A DNA stretch of 50,129 nucleotides. Source: an uncultured Ruminococcus sp. (GTDB lineage Bacteria; Bacillota; Clostridia; Oscillospirales; Acutalibacteraceae). The notes below the pieces were generated by a model, which made no database searches, had not been told where the DNA came from, and saw nothing but the letters and a program-made list of their open reading frames with translations. Made by a program: the position numbers and the translations under genes. The stretch covers positions 1 through 50,129 of the forward strand of contig CADCNI010000014.1 of the NCBI GenBank assembly GCA_902802795.1. Reading direction: 5' to 3'. Of the stretch, positions 1-7,932 are shown one piece after another (the first letter of the stretch is position 1; each line of letters starts with the position of its first letter).

Positions 1-110
1 CAAAGAGGGAGCCATTTTTCGCCTCCCTCTCTGAGGGAGGTGGCACGCCGCAGGCGTGACGGAGGGAGTTTATTTCCCTAAGTTGTGGACAGTGCTTTTA
101 CAATCGCCTA
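1..110. repeat. Palindromic intergenic repeat, right end (truncated by window edge)
   Basis: GC-rich palindromes (CCTCCCTC..GAGGGAGG and CACGCC..GGCGTG) are followed by a T-rich stretch ending in CTTTTACAATCGCCTA at 95-110. The same 16-mer ends another element at 7902-7917, so this is probably the right end of a related dispersed element whose left part is outside the window. No coding capacity is seen. The segment at 76-94 also resembles, inverted, a site at 50038-50057. Confidence 0.6.
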
Positions 111-195
111 TGACTGATTTTCGGAGCGCCTAACTATTGTAATCAAGCTCTCCCGTGGGTTTTGTCGCATTGTGGCATTTGCCTGATATTTTTAT

Positions 196-224
196 TTGAC
201 AAGCCATATACGTTTCTGTATAAT
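196..224 (+). promoter_or_regulatory. Sigma-A promoter for mltG
   Basis: A -35 TTGACA (196-201) and -10 TATAAT (219-224) are separated by exactly 17 bases, a perfect consensus match. Transcription should start near 231, about 30 bases before the TTG start of mltG. Confidence 0.85.
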
Positions 225-261
225 TAAAGTAAACAAATAAAAAACAAAGGAGCGATTTCCA

Positions 262-1170
262 TTGTCTGCTAAAACAAGAGGTAATAAAGAAAGCGCACAA
301 AACAACGCATTTGTCAAACTGGTGGTTTTCCTCGCGGTCGCTGTTGCCGTAGCCGTGGTCGTGAGCCTGACAATTACATACATGCACAAGAGACAGCAGC
401 GGCAGGAAGCGCAGCAGGCACTTGCCGACAGCATCGTGAACGTAACATTCCCTGAGGGCCGTACCGTTCGTCAATACGGCGCACTTCTCGAAAAAAACGA
501 AGTCTGCACGGCAGAGGCATTTTACGCCGCCATGCGGGACACCGATTTCACCGAGAGCTACGATTTCCTCCCCTCCAACGAGCTGTTGCAATCGCGCGAA
601 TACCCTCTCGAAGGGTACCTCTACCCCGATACCTACAGCTTTTACAAGGGAGAAAACGTCAATTCCGTTATCAAGAAATTTCTCAATAACTTTGCCGCCA
701 AAATTCCGGACGAGCTGGTCGAATATACCAATTCCAACGGCGAGGGATTCAAAAACACCGAAATGAGTCTGGACAACGCCGTCATTCTCGCATCCATCAT
801 CGAACGCGAATCTCCCACCGACAACGAACGCGCCAAAATCTCCGCCTGCTTCTGGAACCGCATTGAAAATCCTTCTGTGTCCGGCACGGGCGGCAAGCTG
901 CAATCCGACGCGACCCACTATTATCCCTATGTCGTCACCGACGCGCCTGAAGGCTTCCAGAGCGAATACGACACCTACAAAATCGTGGGACTGCCCAAAG
1001 GCCCCATTTGCAGCCCGTCGCTGAGTTCCATCCGCGCGGCGGCTTATCCCGACCCCGACTGCAAGGCGTTCTTCTTTTTCAACGACAAATATGACAACCA
1101 CTACTACGCCGAAACCTATGAGCAGCATTTGAAAAACATTCAATACTGCAAGGACAACGATCTGGTTTGA
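262..1170 (+). CDS. mltG: Endolytic murein transglycosylase MltG (YceG-like)
   Basis: The 302-residue protein fits the MltG/YceG family, which cleaves nascent glycan strands at the membrane and sets glycan length. It has a short basic cytoplasmic N-terminus, one membrane helix at about residues 17-40, and an extracytoplasmic catalytic domain. The family motifs EGYLYPDTY (117-125) and LASIIERES are visible, with E181 as the expected catalytic glutamate. It is slightly shorter than the usual 330-380 residues. The start is TTG at 262, chosen because AAAGGAG lies 9-15 bases upstream and no ATG fits. It is monocistronic, with a consensus promoter upstream and a strong hairpin after the stop. Family assignment is confident. 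Confidence 0.93.
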   Translation: MSAKTRGNKESAQNNAFVKLVVFLAVAVAVAVVVSLTITYMHKRQQRQEAQQALADSIVNVTFPEGRTVRQYGALLEKNEVCTAEAFYAAMRDTDFTESYDFLPSNELLQSREYPLEGYLYPDTYSFYKGENVNSVIKKFLNNFAAKIPDELVEYTNSNGEGFKNTEMSLDNAVILASIIERESPTDNERAKISACFWNRIENPSVSGTGGKLQSDATHYYPYVVTDAPEGFQSEYDTYKIVGLPKGPICSPSLSSIRAAAYPDPDCKAFFFFNDKYDNHYYAETYEQHLKNIQYCKDNDLV

Positions 1171-1241
1171 CCGTGGCAACCGCGTCATCCTTATGATGGG
1201 CATTTTCTGGAAGAAATATGCATTTATTCAAAAAACAAGCT

Positions 1242-1286
1242 ACCCCATGCGGAAGGAAACAGAAAAATTTTCCTTCCGCATGGGGT
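1242..1286. terminator. Bidirectional intrinsic terminator between mltG and the glycosyltransferase gene
   Basis: A perfect 18-bp inverted repeat (1242-1259 with 1269-1286) encloses a 9-base loop. A short T-rich stretch follows on the plus strand, and on the minus strand the stem runs into a T-rich stretch at 1231-1236. It separates two convergent genes and can end transcription from both. Confidence 0.85.
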
Positions 1287-1300
1287 GATTTTTATCATTA

Positions 1301-2242
1301 TCATTCTTTTTTTCTCGGGTCGGTGTGAAAATTGGTTTCGTCAATCAGAAAATGCGGTCGGCGCTTGACTTCATAGTAAATGCGCCCGATATATTCTCCG
1401 ATGATGCCGATGGAGATGAGCTGCACGCCGCCGAATAAGCAAATGGTGAAGATGGTGGTAAAATACCCCGGCAGGTCGATACCCTCAAAGAGTATGCTCA
1501 GAAACAGGCTCAGCAGATACACCAGACTCACACCGATGGCCGCGGCTCCGAGTACGAAGCAAAAGCGCAGCGGTTTGTTATTGAAAGAAAGCACGCCGTC
1601 CACACCGTATTTGATGAGCGAGCCGAAGTTCCATTTGCTCTCGCCTGCCGCGCGCTGGCGGTTCTTGTAGTGGATGATTTTCTCCTTGAAGCCAATCCAC
1701 GAAAACAGCCCTTTGGAAAAGCGGTTGTATTCATTCATGGTCAGCAGGGCGTCAAGCGCCTTGCGGCTGAGCATACGGAAATCTCCGATGCCGTCCGCCA
1801 GTTTCACGTCGGTCAGCCTGTCCACCAGCCGATAATAAGTGCGCGCAAAAAAGGCGTTGCGTTTGTCATCGCCGTCACGGTCGCGCCGTCCGATCACCTG
1901 GTCATATCCTTCCTGCGCGTAGGTCAGCATTTCGGCAATGAGTTCCGGCGGATGCTGCAAGTCCGCGTCCATGATCACCGTGTAATCCCCCGACGCAAAG
2001 CGCAGACCCGCCAGCATAGCGGATTCTTTGCCGAAATTGCGACTAAAGGAGATGTACTTTACACATTTATCGTTCTCTGCAAAACGCTTTAATGTCTCAA
2101 TCGTGCCGTCGCTGCTGCCGTCGTTGACAAAAATCATCTCGTAATCGTCGGTGATTTTCTCCAATGCCGCGCGCAACTGGTCAAAGGTCATGGCAATGAC
2201 CTTTTCCTCATTGTAACACGGCACCACCACCGAAATCAGCAT
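1301..2242 (-). CDS. Family 2 glycosyltransferase, polyprenyl-phosphate sugar transferase (GtrB/DPM1-like)
   Basis: A GT2 domain occupies residues 1-215: the N-terminus has VVVPCYNEE, the nucleotide/metal-binding DAD is at 92-94 in MDADLQHPPE, and GESKWN is at 200-205. Two membrane helices follow (about 226-252 and 262-288). This layout is typical of enzymes that load glucose or mannose onto undecaprenyl phosphate for later transfer to cell-wall polymers or proteins; the sugar cannot be read from sequence. The ATG at 2242 overlaps the end of the HD-domain gene by 7 bases and is preceded by GAGAGGAG, so the two are translationally coupled. It is the last gene of the his-containing run. Confidence 0.88.
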   Translation of the reverse strand: MLISVVVPCYNEEKVIAMTFDQLRAALEKITDDYEMIFVNDGSSDGTIETLKRFAENDKCVKYISFSRNFGKESAMLAGLRFASGDYTVIMDADLQHPPELIAEMLTYAQEGYDQVIGRRDRDGDDKRNAFFARTYYRLVDRLTDVKLADGIGDFRMLSRKALDALLTMNEYNRFSKGLFSWIGFKEKIIHYKNRQRAAGESKWNFGSLIKYGVDGVLSFNNKPLRFCFVLGAAAIGVSLVYLLSLFLSILFEGIDLPGYFTTIFTICLFGGVQLISIGIIGEYIGRIYYEVKRRPHFLIDETNFHTDPRKKE

Positions 2243-2829
2243 ATGCCTATCTCCTCTCTTAATATCCGATAAAGCTGCAAATACTCCTCTTTTGTTTCTG
2301 AAAACGGTCGTTCGCTTTGGGCAATCGGCACATGAATAACCGGTGGCACTGTCATGAGCCTGTCCCCGTTGAAAGTGAGAAATTCGTGGTACAGCATCGC
2401 GTCATCCACCGCTTTGACAAGCGATTCCTCTGTCTCATTCGGTTCCGCAATTCCCAGCGCCGTGAGAATATTTCTGTAAAGCTGCTTTTCACACAGGCAA
2501 TAATAGGGCAGTTGCCGTTTGAGGGGGCGCGTCATATCCCCGATGTAGGCTTCCGTCGCGTCGTGCAGCAGGCAGAGCAGCTTCACGCGTGGCGAATATC
2601 CTCGCGCCTCGGCTTCCCTGGCGCAATTGATGCAATGCCGCGCGACCGAGACGAATTCACGGAAATGTCCGTTGGCGCGGCAAATCAGGCTCAGCGAATG
2701 GGCAATATCCGTGATGTCGATATCCTCCTGCGCGGGGTCTACCGGGTCAAACCGCCGCCCGCCGATCGTGGTGATATACGCCTTATTGGGATTGTTGGCG
2801 GCGGGTGCCTCTGCGTTGGGTTCTTTCAT
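2236..2829 (-). CDS. HD-domain metal-dependent phosphohydrolase (YfbR-like)
   Basis: A 197-residue protein with HD-superfamily metal ligands: H65 (SVARH), H89-D90 in LLHDATEAY, and a later Asp at about 131. The DATEAYIGDM segment is characteristic of the YfbR-like 5'-nucleotidase/HD hydrolase group, whose members dephosphorylate deoxynucleoside monophosphates or related nucleotides; the substrate here is unknown. The ATG at 2829 has AAAGGGA upstream. It lies 57 bases after the hisA-hisI fusion, in the place where hisE often sits in other his operons, but HD hydrolases are unrelated to HisE and no replacement can be claimed. Confidence 0.8.
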   Translation of the reverse strand: MKEPNAEAPAANNPNKAYITTIGGRRFDPVDPAQEDIDITDIAHSLSLICRANGHFREFVSVARHCINCAREAEARGYSPRVKLLCLLHDATEAYIGDMTRPLKRQLPYYCLCEKQLYRNILTALGIAEPNETEESLVKAVDDAMLYHEFLTFNGDRLMTVPPVIHVPIAQSERPFSETKEEYLQLYRILREEIGIC

Positions 2830-2886
2830 TCGTTATCATTTCCCTTTTTGTGAAAAAATATGTAACTAGGCTGCATAGACAGAGCA

Positions 2887-3936
2887 TCAGCCGCGAAAGG
2901 GCTTAAAGCCAATGGGCTGGAAGAAACAGGAATGATGTCCCGTATGGCATGCCGCGCCGGTCTGTTCCACGCGAATGAGCAGCGTGTCATCGTCGCAGTC
3001 GCCGCTGACCGAGACAATGCGCTGGTAATGTCCCGAAGTCTCGCCCTTGTTCCACAGTTCGCCACGCGAACGGCTCCAGAACCAGGTGCGGCCTGTTTCA
3101 AGCGTCAGTCGCAGCGATTCCTCGTTCATGTAGGCGAGCATCAACACTTCGCCCGTGGAAGCCTCCTGCACAATGGCGGGAATCAGCTCCGATTTGGCAA
3201 AATAGCGTGACAAGTTTTTTGGCTTTTCACCTTCTGCAATGGCTTCACGCACATTCAGGTCGCCCGTATAGATCGCCTTGCCCGCAATCGCGCCGTACAA
3301 TCCCTCGTCCCGCAGCGCTACGATATCCGCTAAACCCGAAACGCCGCCGCTTGCGATGATATCGCAGGACACGGCAGAATTGATCTCCCGCAGTTGGTCA
3401 AGATTGGGTCCCGACAGCGTGCCGTCGCGGGAAATGTCTGTAAAGATAATCGTCTTTACGCCTATTTTTTCCATTTCCTTTGCCAGATCGACAAAATACA
3501 CATCGGAGGTATCCAGCCAGCCCTCTGCCGCGACCATGCCGCCGCGCGCGTCGATGCCGATGGCGATGCGATCGCCGTACTTCGCGACGGCTTCCTTGGC
3601 AAAAGCGGGATTTTTGACCGCCGCCGAGCCGAGGATGACGCGGGAAATGCCATGCGAGAGGTATTCGTCTACCGCTTCCATGGTGCGGATGCCGCCGCCG
3701 ACCTCCACTTTCAGCCCCGTTTCATTTGCCACACGGACAAAGATTTCCTTGTTGACGAGCGCCGCGTCCTTCGCGCCGTCCAGATCTACCATGTGAATCC
3801 ACTCCGCGCCGGCTTCTTCAAATGAACGCGCCGTCACCAGCGGATCCTCGGCGACCTTGTGCGCCGTCGCGTAATCGCCCTTGACCAGTCTGACGCAGTT
3901 GCCGTCTTTGATATCTATGGCGGGAAAAATTTTCAT
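2887..3936 (-). CDS. hisA-hisI: HisA-HisI fusion: ProFAR isomerase joined to phosphoribosyl-AMP cyclohydrolase
   Basis: A single 349-residue frame carries two histidine-pathway enzymes. Residues 1-236 are HisA, a beta/alpha barrel with D8 (MKIFPAID), D129 (GIDARGG) and both phosphate-binding regions (VGGGIR, ASGGVSG). Residues about 243-343 are HisI, with [11 protein letters not shown], the Asp cluster D313/D315/D317 in DCDDD, and C330-H331 plus C337 for zinc. All recognised catalytic residues of both halves are present. The bases at the junction (about 3190-3235) read through without a stop, so the fusion is seen directly. HisI normally follows HisF; here hisF is absent. The ATG at 3936 follows the kinase gene by 9 bases. 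Confidence 0.92.
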   Translation of the reverse strand: MKIFPAIDIKDGNCVRLVKGDYATAHKVAEDPLVTARSFEEAGAEWIHMVDLDGAKDAALVNKEIFVRVANETGLKVEVGGGIRTMEAVDEYLSHGISRVILGSAAVKNPAFAKEAVAKYGDRIAIGIDARGGMVAAEGWLDTSDVYFVDLAKEMEKIGVKTIIFTDISRDGTLSGPNLDQLREINSAVSCDIIASGGVSGLADIVALRDEGLYGAIAGKAIYTGDLNVREAIAEGEKPKNLSRYFAKSELIPAIVQEASTGEVLMLAYMNEESLRLTLETGRTWFWSRSRGELWNKGETSGHYQRIVSVSGDCDDDTLLIRVEQTGAACHTGHHSCFFQPIGFKPFRG

Positions 3937-3945
3937 ACCTGATTG

Positions 3946-4539
3946 TCACTCCTGATTGGTTGTTGGTTCCGAAGAAAGGCCCACTAATTGATGGACGGCT
4001 TCTTCATTCCAGAATTCATTCGACCAGTAAAAATACGCTGTCTTGCGCTTTTTGAAAATGCGGAAGGGAATTCTGGAATTATCATAAATATGCATAACGT
4101 CGCACACTTTCCGCAGCTGAGGAATCAGCGCCAGCGCTTTGGTGTAGCGGGAGCGGATTTTATCCTCGGGAACACTGTGTCCCCCGTTTTGCGCACGCGA
4201 CTGCACGCGCACAATATTGATATCGACATTTCCGGTCAACACATAGATACACCTGATAAAGTAGCCTTTTTCTTTCGCTTTTCGTAACAGTTTCAGGTTT
4301 CGGTCTGTTGACATGACTGTTTCAAACGTAAAGCTGATTCCTTGTTCCACCGCTTCTTCTCTCAGTTTTTCCGCCATTATGGCAGCATCAAGATCAGAAC
4401 AGTGATTGGTTCGTTTTATGTCGTCTGCATTGATATATGGCTCAATTATTTTGGCTAATTGCGTAATTGTAGATTTGCCGCTTCCGTTGGGGCCGGCAAA
4501 CACAATGATTTCCGGTTTCTTATGAGTTTGTTCCCACAT
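3946..4539 (-). CDS. Zeta-toxin-like P-loop kinase
   Basis: A 197-residue protein with Walker A GPNGSGKST near the N-terminus and TFETVMST in the position of the substrate/strand motif of zeta toxins and related small P-loop kinases (zeta toxins phosphorylate UDP-N-acetylglucosamine). A basic segment with R and K residues at about 115-140 could form the lid. The ATG at 4539 is chosen because GGGAG lies 8 bases upstream; a longer frame exists upstream but overlaps the preceding gene and has no ribosome site closer to its start. It overlaps the small upstream gene by 20 bases, suggesting a coupled pair. Toxicity is inference; a housekeeping kinase role is possible. Confidence 0.75.
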   Translation of the reverse strand: MWEQTHKKPEIIVFAGPNGSGKSTITQLAKIIEPYINADDIKRTNHCSDLDAAIMAEKLREEAVEQGISFTFETVMSTDRNLKLLRKAKEKGYFIRCIYVLTGNVDINIVRVQSRAQNGGHSVPEDKIRSRYTKALALIPQLRKVCDVMHIYDNSRIPFRIFKKRKTAYFYWSNEFWNEEAVHQLVGLSSEPTTNQE

Positions 4540-4741
4540 ATTTTCTGCTCCCATCGGGATATTCCAGATAGGCAGACTTACGCTGCATATCGTATCCGGC
4601 AATCGGCACACCCTTGATGCGCTTGATTTCGTTCTCAATCCGCACAGCTTCCATAAAGCGCCGCGTCAGTTCCTCATCGGAAACGCCGCACATGGAATCC
4701 AGCTCGTTCTCTTCTTCCGTGACAGGCTTCCTATCTTCCAC
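4520..4741 (-). CDS. Small acidic protein, putative partner/antitoxin of the zeta-like kinase
   Basis: A 73-residue acidic protein with a predicted helical middle (about residues 15-45) and a C-terminus containing GYDMQRKSAYLEYPDG. No known family is recognised with certainty. Its stop lies inside the start region of the zeta-like kinase gene (20-base overlap), the usual arrangement of a small antitoxin-type protein before its kinase. The GTG at 4741 is chosen because AGAGG sits 8 bases upstream; an in-frame GTG at 4750 would lie too close to that site. The gene starts 17 bases after hisB ends. The antitoxin role is inference from context. Confidence 0.6.
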   Translation of the reverse strand: MEDRKPVTEEENELDSMCGVSDEELTRRFMEAVRIENEIKRIKGVPIAGYDMQRKSAYLEYPDGSRKYVGTNS

Positions 4742-4758
4742 TGATAACACCTCTTTGG

Positions 4759-5337
4759 TTACAGCACGCCCTTGGTGGACAGCGTGCCTTCGTATTCGAT
4801 TCTGACGGCCGCCTTGAGTGCGTGCGCCACGGCTTTGAAGATCGCCTCGATGATGTGGTGGGAATTCTTGCCGTAGACCGACCGGATATGCAGCGTCACA
4901 CCGGCATTCACAGCGAATGCGCGGAAGAATTCCTCGGTCAGGCAGCAGTCAAATTCTCCGCAGCGCCACTGGGGAAACGCCGCGTCAAACACCAGAAACG
5001 GTCTGCCGCTGATATCGAGCGAACAAAAGGCAAGCGCCTCGTCCATGGGGATATAAAAACTGCCGTAGCGGGCAATGCCCTTCTTGTCGCCCACCGCCTG
5101 CGCAAAGGCCTGCCCCAGCGCGATGCCGATATCCTCGGTGGTGTGGTGTCCGTCCACCTCCAGATCGCCCTTGCAGGTCACGGTCAGCCCGAAGCCGCCG
5201 TGAACGCCCAGCGCGGTAAGCATATGATCGAGAAAACCGATGCCGCTGTCTGTCTTCACCTCGCCGCCGTCAAGGTCGATCTTTACCGTAATGTCGGTTT
5301 CCTTGGTGGTGCGGGTCACTTCTCCGATTCTCGCCAT
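4759..5337 (-). CDS. hisB: Imidazoleglycerol-phosphate dehydratase
   Basis: A 192-residue HisB (monofunctional type, usual length about 195) that dehydrates imidazoleglycerol phosphate in histidine synthesis. The two metal-binding repeats are visible: HHTTED at 64-69 and SHHIIEA with H159-H160. The FLDHML and GFLDH region near the N-terminus also matches. Its ATG overlaps the hisC stop by one base (TAATG), indicating translational coupling. No phosphatase domain is fused. Confidence 0.95.
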   Translation of the reverse strand: MARIGEVTRTTKETDITVKIDLDGGEVKTDSGIGFLDHMLTALGVHGGFGLTVTCKGDLEVDGHHTTEDIGIALGQAFAQAVGDKKGIARYGSFYIPMDEALAFCSLDISGRPFLVFDAAFPQWRCGEFDCCLTEEFFRAFAVNAGVTLHIRSVYGKNSHHIIEAIFKAVAHALKAAVRIEYEGTLSTKGVL

Positions 5338-6395
5338 TATACATTCGCCTCCAGCAGCCGCAGCACTTCGGCGTTTTCCTGCTCGGTGCCGCAGGTGATT
5401 CTCAGATGATCGCCCATCAGGCGAACGACCACGCCTTCTTCCTTCATGGCTTCAAAGACGCGTTTCGCCTCGCCGTCCGGCATCTGAATATAAACGAAAT
5501 TGGCGGCCGTCGGCAGGAGTGACAGCTTGTCGGGATATTGATCCGCCAGCGCCTTGACAGAAGCATACAGCTCGTCGCGGGAGGCAATCACCTTGGCGGT
5601 GGCGCTGTCGAGATCGCGCGGATAGTCAAACAATGTCTCCGCCGCCGCCTGCGTCATGGAATTGACATTATAGGGGGATTTGGCGGCCCGCAGCGCGTTG
5701 GTAATGCGGCGGTTCGCCACCGCGATACCGCAGCGGACGCCCGCCATGCGGAAGGACTTGGAGCAGGTTTTCAGCACCATCAGATTGTCATATTGTTCCA
5801 CGCAGTCCATGACCGACTGATCCCAGAATTCCATGTAGGCTTCATCCGCCACCACAAGACATTCCGGCACGTCTTCCACCAGCCGCAGCACCTCTTCCCG
5901 CAGCAGCCCCACACCCGTGGGGTTGCAGGGATTGGAAAAAATCAGCATCCTCGCCTTCTTCTGATTGACAAACGCGATGAGGGCGTCCACGTCAACGGTA
6001 TAATCCGACCGTTTCGGGAAAGCAAGACAATGATTCTCCGCTAAATAGCCGTAGCAGCCGTACATCGAGAAATCAGGTGTGGTGGTTACCAGCGTTTCGC
6101 CCTTCATCATCATCACCTGTGTCAGCAGGGTGAGCAGTTCGTCGGAACCGTTCCCCACGGTAAGCAGGTCGGGACTGACCCCGAAATATTTGCCGAACCC
6201 CTCGCACACGCCGCTTGCCAGCGGGTCGGGGTAGCGGTTGAGATGGAGCTTGGCGATACGTGCCAGCATATCCTCCTTCACATATCCGGGGATTTCCAAA
6301 AACGACTCGTTGGCGTCCAGTCGGATGCGATATTCGCCGCTGATCGGCTCATAAGGCACCAGATCGCGGATTTTTTCATTTAGCTGATAGGCCAT
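5337..6395 (-). CDS. hisC: Histidinol-phosphate aminotransferase
   Basis: A 352-residue fold-type I PLP enzyme. The lysine motif SKSFRMAGVRCG, the NPCNPTG motif and VADEAYMEF match HisC, which converts imidazole acetol phosphate to histidinol phosphate. The ATG at 6395 is preceded by AAAGGAAG at 7 bases. An in-frame ATG at 6425 is rejected because it overlaps the -10 element and has no ribosome site. It is coupled to hisB by a one-base overlap. The gene appears to have its own promoter, so hisC, hisB and downstream genes can be transcribed independently of hisZ-hisG-hisD. Confidence 0.95.
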   Translation of the reverse strand: MAYQLNEKIRDLVPYEPISGEYRIRLDANESFLEIPGYVKEDMLARIAKLHLNRYPDPLASGVCEGFGKYFGVSPDLLTVGNGSDELLTLLTQVMMMKGETLVTTTPDFSMYGCYGYLAENHCLAFPKRSDYTVDVDALIAFVNQKKARMLIFSNPCNPTGVGLLREEVLRLVEDVPECLVVADEAYMEFWDQSVMDCVEQYDNLMVLKTCSKSFRMAGVRCGIAVANRRITNALRAAKSPYNVNSMTQAAAETLFDYPRDLDSATAKVIASRDELYASVKALADQYPDKLSLLPTAANFVYIQMPDGEAKRVFEAMKEEGVVVRLMGDHLRITCGTEQENAEVLRLLEANV

Positions 6396-6423
6396 ACTGT
6401 TACTTCCTTTTACTACAGTTATC

Positions 6424-6432
6424 ATTATATCA
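6424..6432 (-). promoter_or_regulatory. Extended -10 promoter element for hisC
   Basis: Read on the minus strand, TGATATAAT is a perfect extended -10 (TG-n-TATAAT). No good -35 lies at the standard distance, as is common when an extended -10 is present. The predicted start of transcription falls about 20 bases before the hisC ATG at 6395 and leaves the AAAGGAAG site in the message. Confidence 0.65.
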
Positions 6433-6445
6433 CACGATTAAACGG

Positions 6446-7546
6446 TTAAACGGCGACCGCCCGTAAAAGTTTTTTCCCGAAAACCTCCGGCAAGCTCCTG
6501 AAACAGCTCGCCCAAAAACGGTAAATTATTTTGATAAAAAACACCTTGGTGTCCACGCTCAAAAAGAAAATCGCCTTGGCGATCACGGCGGCGTTTGGCA
6601 CCAAATGGGAACAAAATTCCATGATGTCGGCCGTATCGGTCTTGCCGATCATGTTGAATACCTCGCCGATGAATTTCTCGCAATCTTCGTCGTTCAGACC
6701 GTCCACCCAGCGGTTCATACTCTTGTACAGCAGTCTCGCGTCAACCGTCAGGCTGTCAGCCAGGCAAAAGGACTGATTCTCCACCCGCCAATAAAAGGGA
6801 TTGTGCTGCGCCAGACTGATGAAGTCACTTTCCACGATGCCGTACTCGCATTCCTGCTCGAATACCATGCCCACAAAGGAGGATTGCGGCAGCGTCTTAT
6901 GAATCAGAGGGCGAACCCGCCGGAAGCCCTCCCCGCCCAAAAAACCGCTCTGAAAGCCCGGTCCGTCGTGCGAATACACGGCAATCAGCCGATCCTGCAC
7001 CTCGCGGGAACACATGGCCGCCGCATACACCGCCAGATTGCCGCCTTTGGAATGCCCGCCTGTCAGCAGGCCGCCGTCCAGCACGGCGGCGGATTTCTCC
7101 AGATAATCCACTGCCGCTTGCTGTGACGGAATCGGTTCCGGCAGCGCCAGCCGCATATCCTCCCGCCAGCCCGCAAAAGTCGCGTCCGTTCCGCGATAGG
7201 CCACATAATAGACATGCGGCGTCAGTTCGAAAGTGACGGCGGCAAACTGCTTGTCAGAGTCGGTTTCCTGCTTATAGCCGATAATCCGAATGTCGCGGAA
7301 GCGCGGACTGGCAGCGGCTGCCGTCAGCAGTTCCATGGTCTTTTTGCGAAACCACACATGATGCGCGATGTTGTCGAACATCTCCGCGCGAAACAGATCT
7401 TTCACGCGGAAATCGCCGTTTTCGACGCAATCGTCGGGATAATGCAGATAGGCCAGCCACGAAAGAATCAGGCTGTCCACCTCATTGAAAGGGCTTTCGT
7501 CAAAAGTGCGCAGACATTCCGTCGCATACATAATGATATTTCCCAT
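6446..7546 (-). CDS. Mbeg1-like (DUF2974) alpha/beta hydrolase
   Basis: A 366-residue protein with the lipase-type nucleophile elbow GGHSKGG at about residues 194-200 and the preceding segment YYVAYRGTD, both typical of the Mbeg1-like/DUF2974 family of Firmicutes. A short hydrophobic segment near the C-terminus (VIAKAIFFLSV) might contact membrane. The substrate is unknown; a lipase or esterase role is inferred from the motif. The ATG at 7546 has AAGGAA about 9 bases upstream and fits the family start, although the frame stays open further upstream. The gene lies between an inverted-repeat element and hisC in the his block, with no evident link to histidine synthesis. Confidence 0.8.
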   Translation of the reverse strand: MGNIIMYATECLRTFDESPFNEVDSLILSWLAYLHYPDDCVENGDFRVKDLFRAEMFDNIAHHVWFRKKTMELLTAAAASPRFRDIRIIGYKQETDSDKQFAAVTFELTPHVYYVAYRGTDATFAGWREDMRLALPEPIPSQQAAVDYLEKSAAVLDGGLLTGGHSKGGNLAVYAAAMCSREVQDRLIAVYSHDGPGFQSGFLGGEGFRRVRPLIHKTLPQSSFVGMVFEQECEYGIVESDFISLAQHNPFYWRVENQSFCLADSLTVDARLLYKSMNRWVDGLNDEDCEKFIGEVFNMIGKTDTADIMEFCSHLVPNAAVIAKAIFFLSVDTKVFFIKIIYRFWASCFRSLPEVFGKKLLRAVAV

Positions 7547-7603
7547 GCTGTCACCGTTCCTTTCTGCCGGCGCCGATATGGTCTCCTGCACCAAATGAGT
7601 TAT

Positions 7604-7917
7604 TAGCCGATTGTAAAAATTGAAAAACGGCGTAAACACGGGGGTATGATCAACGGGAAAGGGGGTTCTTTTTCTCCGTTTGAAGTAAGGCAAATCTTGC
7701 TATTGGGCTGTTTCCGTATTCGCCCATCCCTGTCACAAATCTGAGCGCGTCTTGCTCGGTCGGCAATGCCGACCTCGTGGGGCTTTGCCCCACTCCCCAC
7801 AAGGGCGCTGCCCTTGACCTGCGAGGAGGACCAGTCCCCCTCGACTCCCACGCTCGCATTCGCTCGCTAATTGCGCTTCGCTTTTCTTCTTTTTTCATTT
7901 ACTTTTACAATCGCCTA
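7604..7917. repeat. MITE-like element, family B (about 314 bp)
   Basis: The segment is bounded by near-perfect terminal inverted repeats: TAGCCGATTGTAAAAA (7604-7619) and CTTTTACAATCGCCTA (7902-7917), matching at 14 of 16 positions when inverted. Inside are several GC-rich palindromes, including GGTCGGCAATGCCGACC, GTGGGGCTTTGCCCCAC and AAGGGCGCTGCCCTT. No protein of its own is recognised. It fills most of the gap between hisD and the hydrolase gene (7547-7932). The right end matches 95-110 exactly. Confidence 0.65.
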
Positions 7918-7932
7918 CAAAGGATTTATTTT

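Noticed and set aside
2236-2829. HD-domain protein as a replacement for HisE
   Set aside because: HisE is an unrelated MazG-like helical enzyme; position alone is not evidence.
7603-7898. Small proteins on the minus strand between hisD and the hydrolase
   Set aside because: These frames lie wholly in the palindromic family B element and have no ribosome sites.
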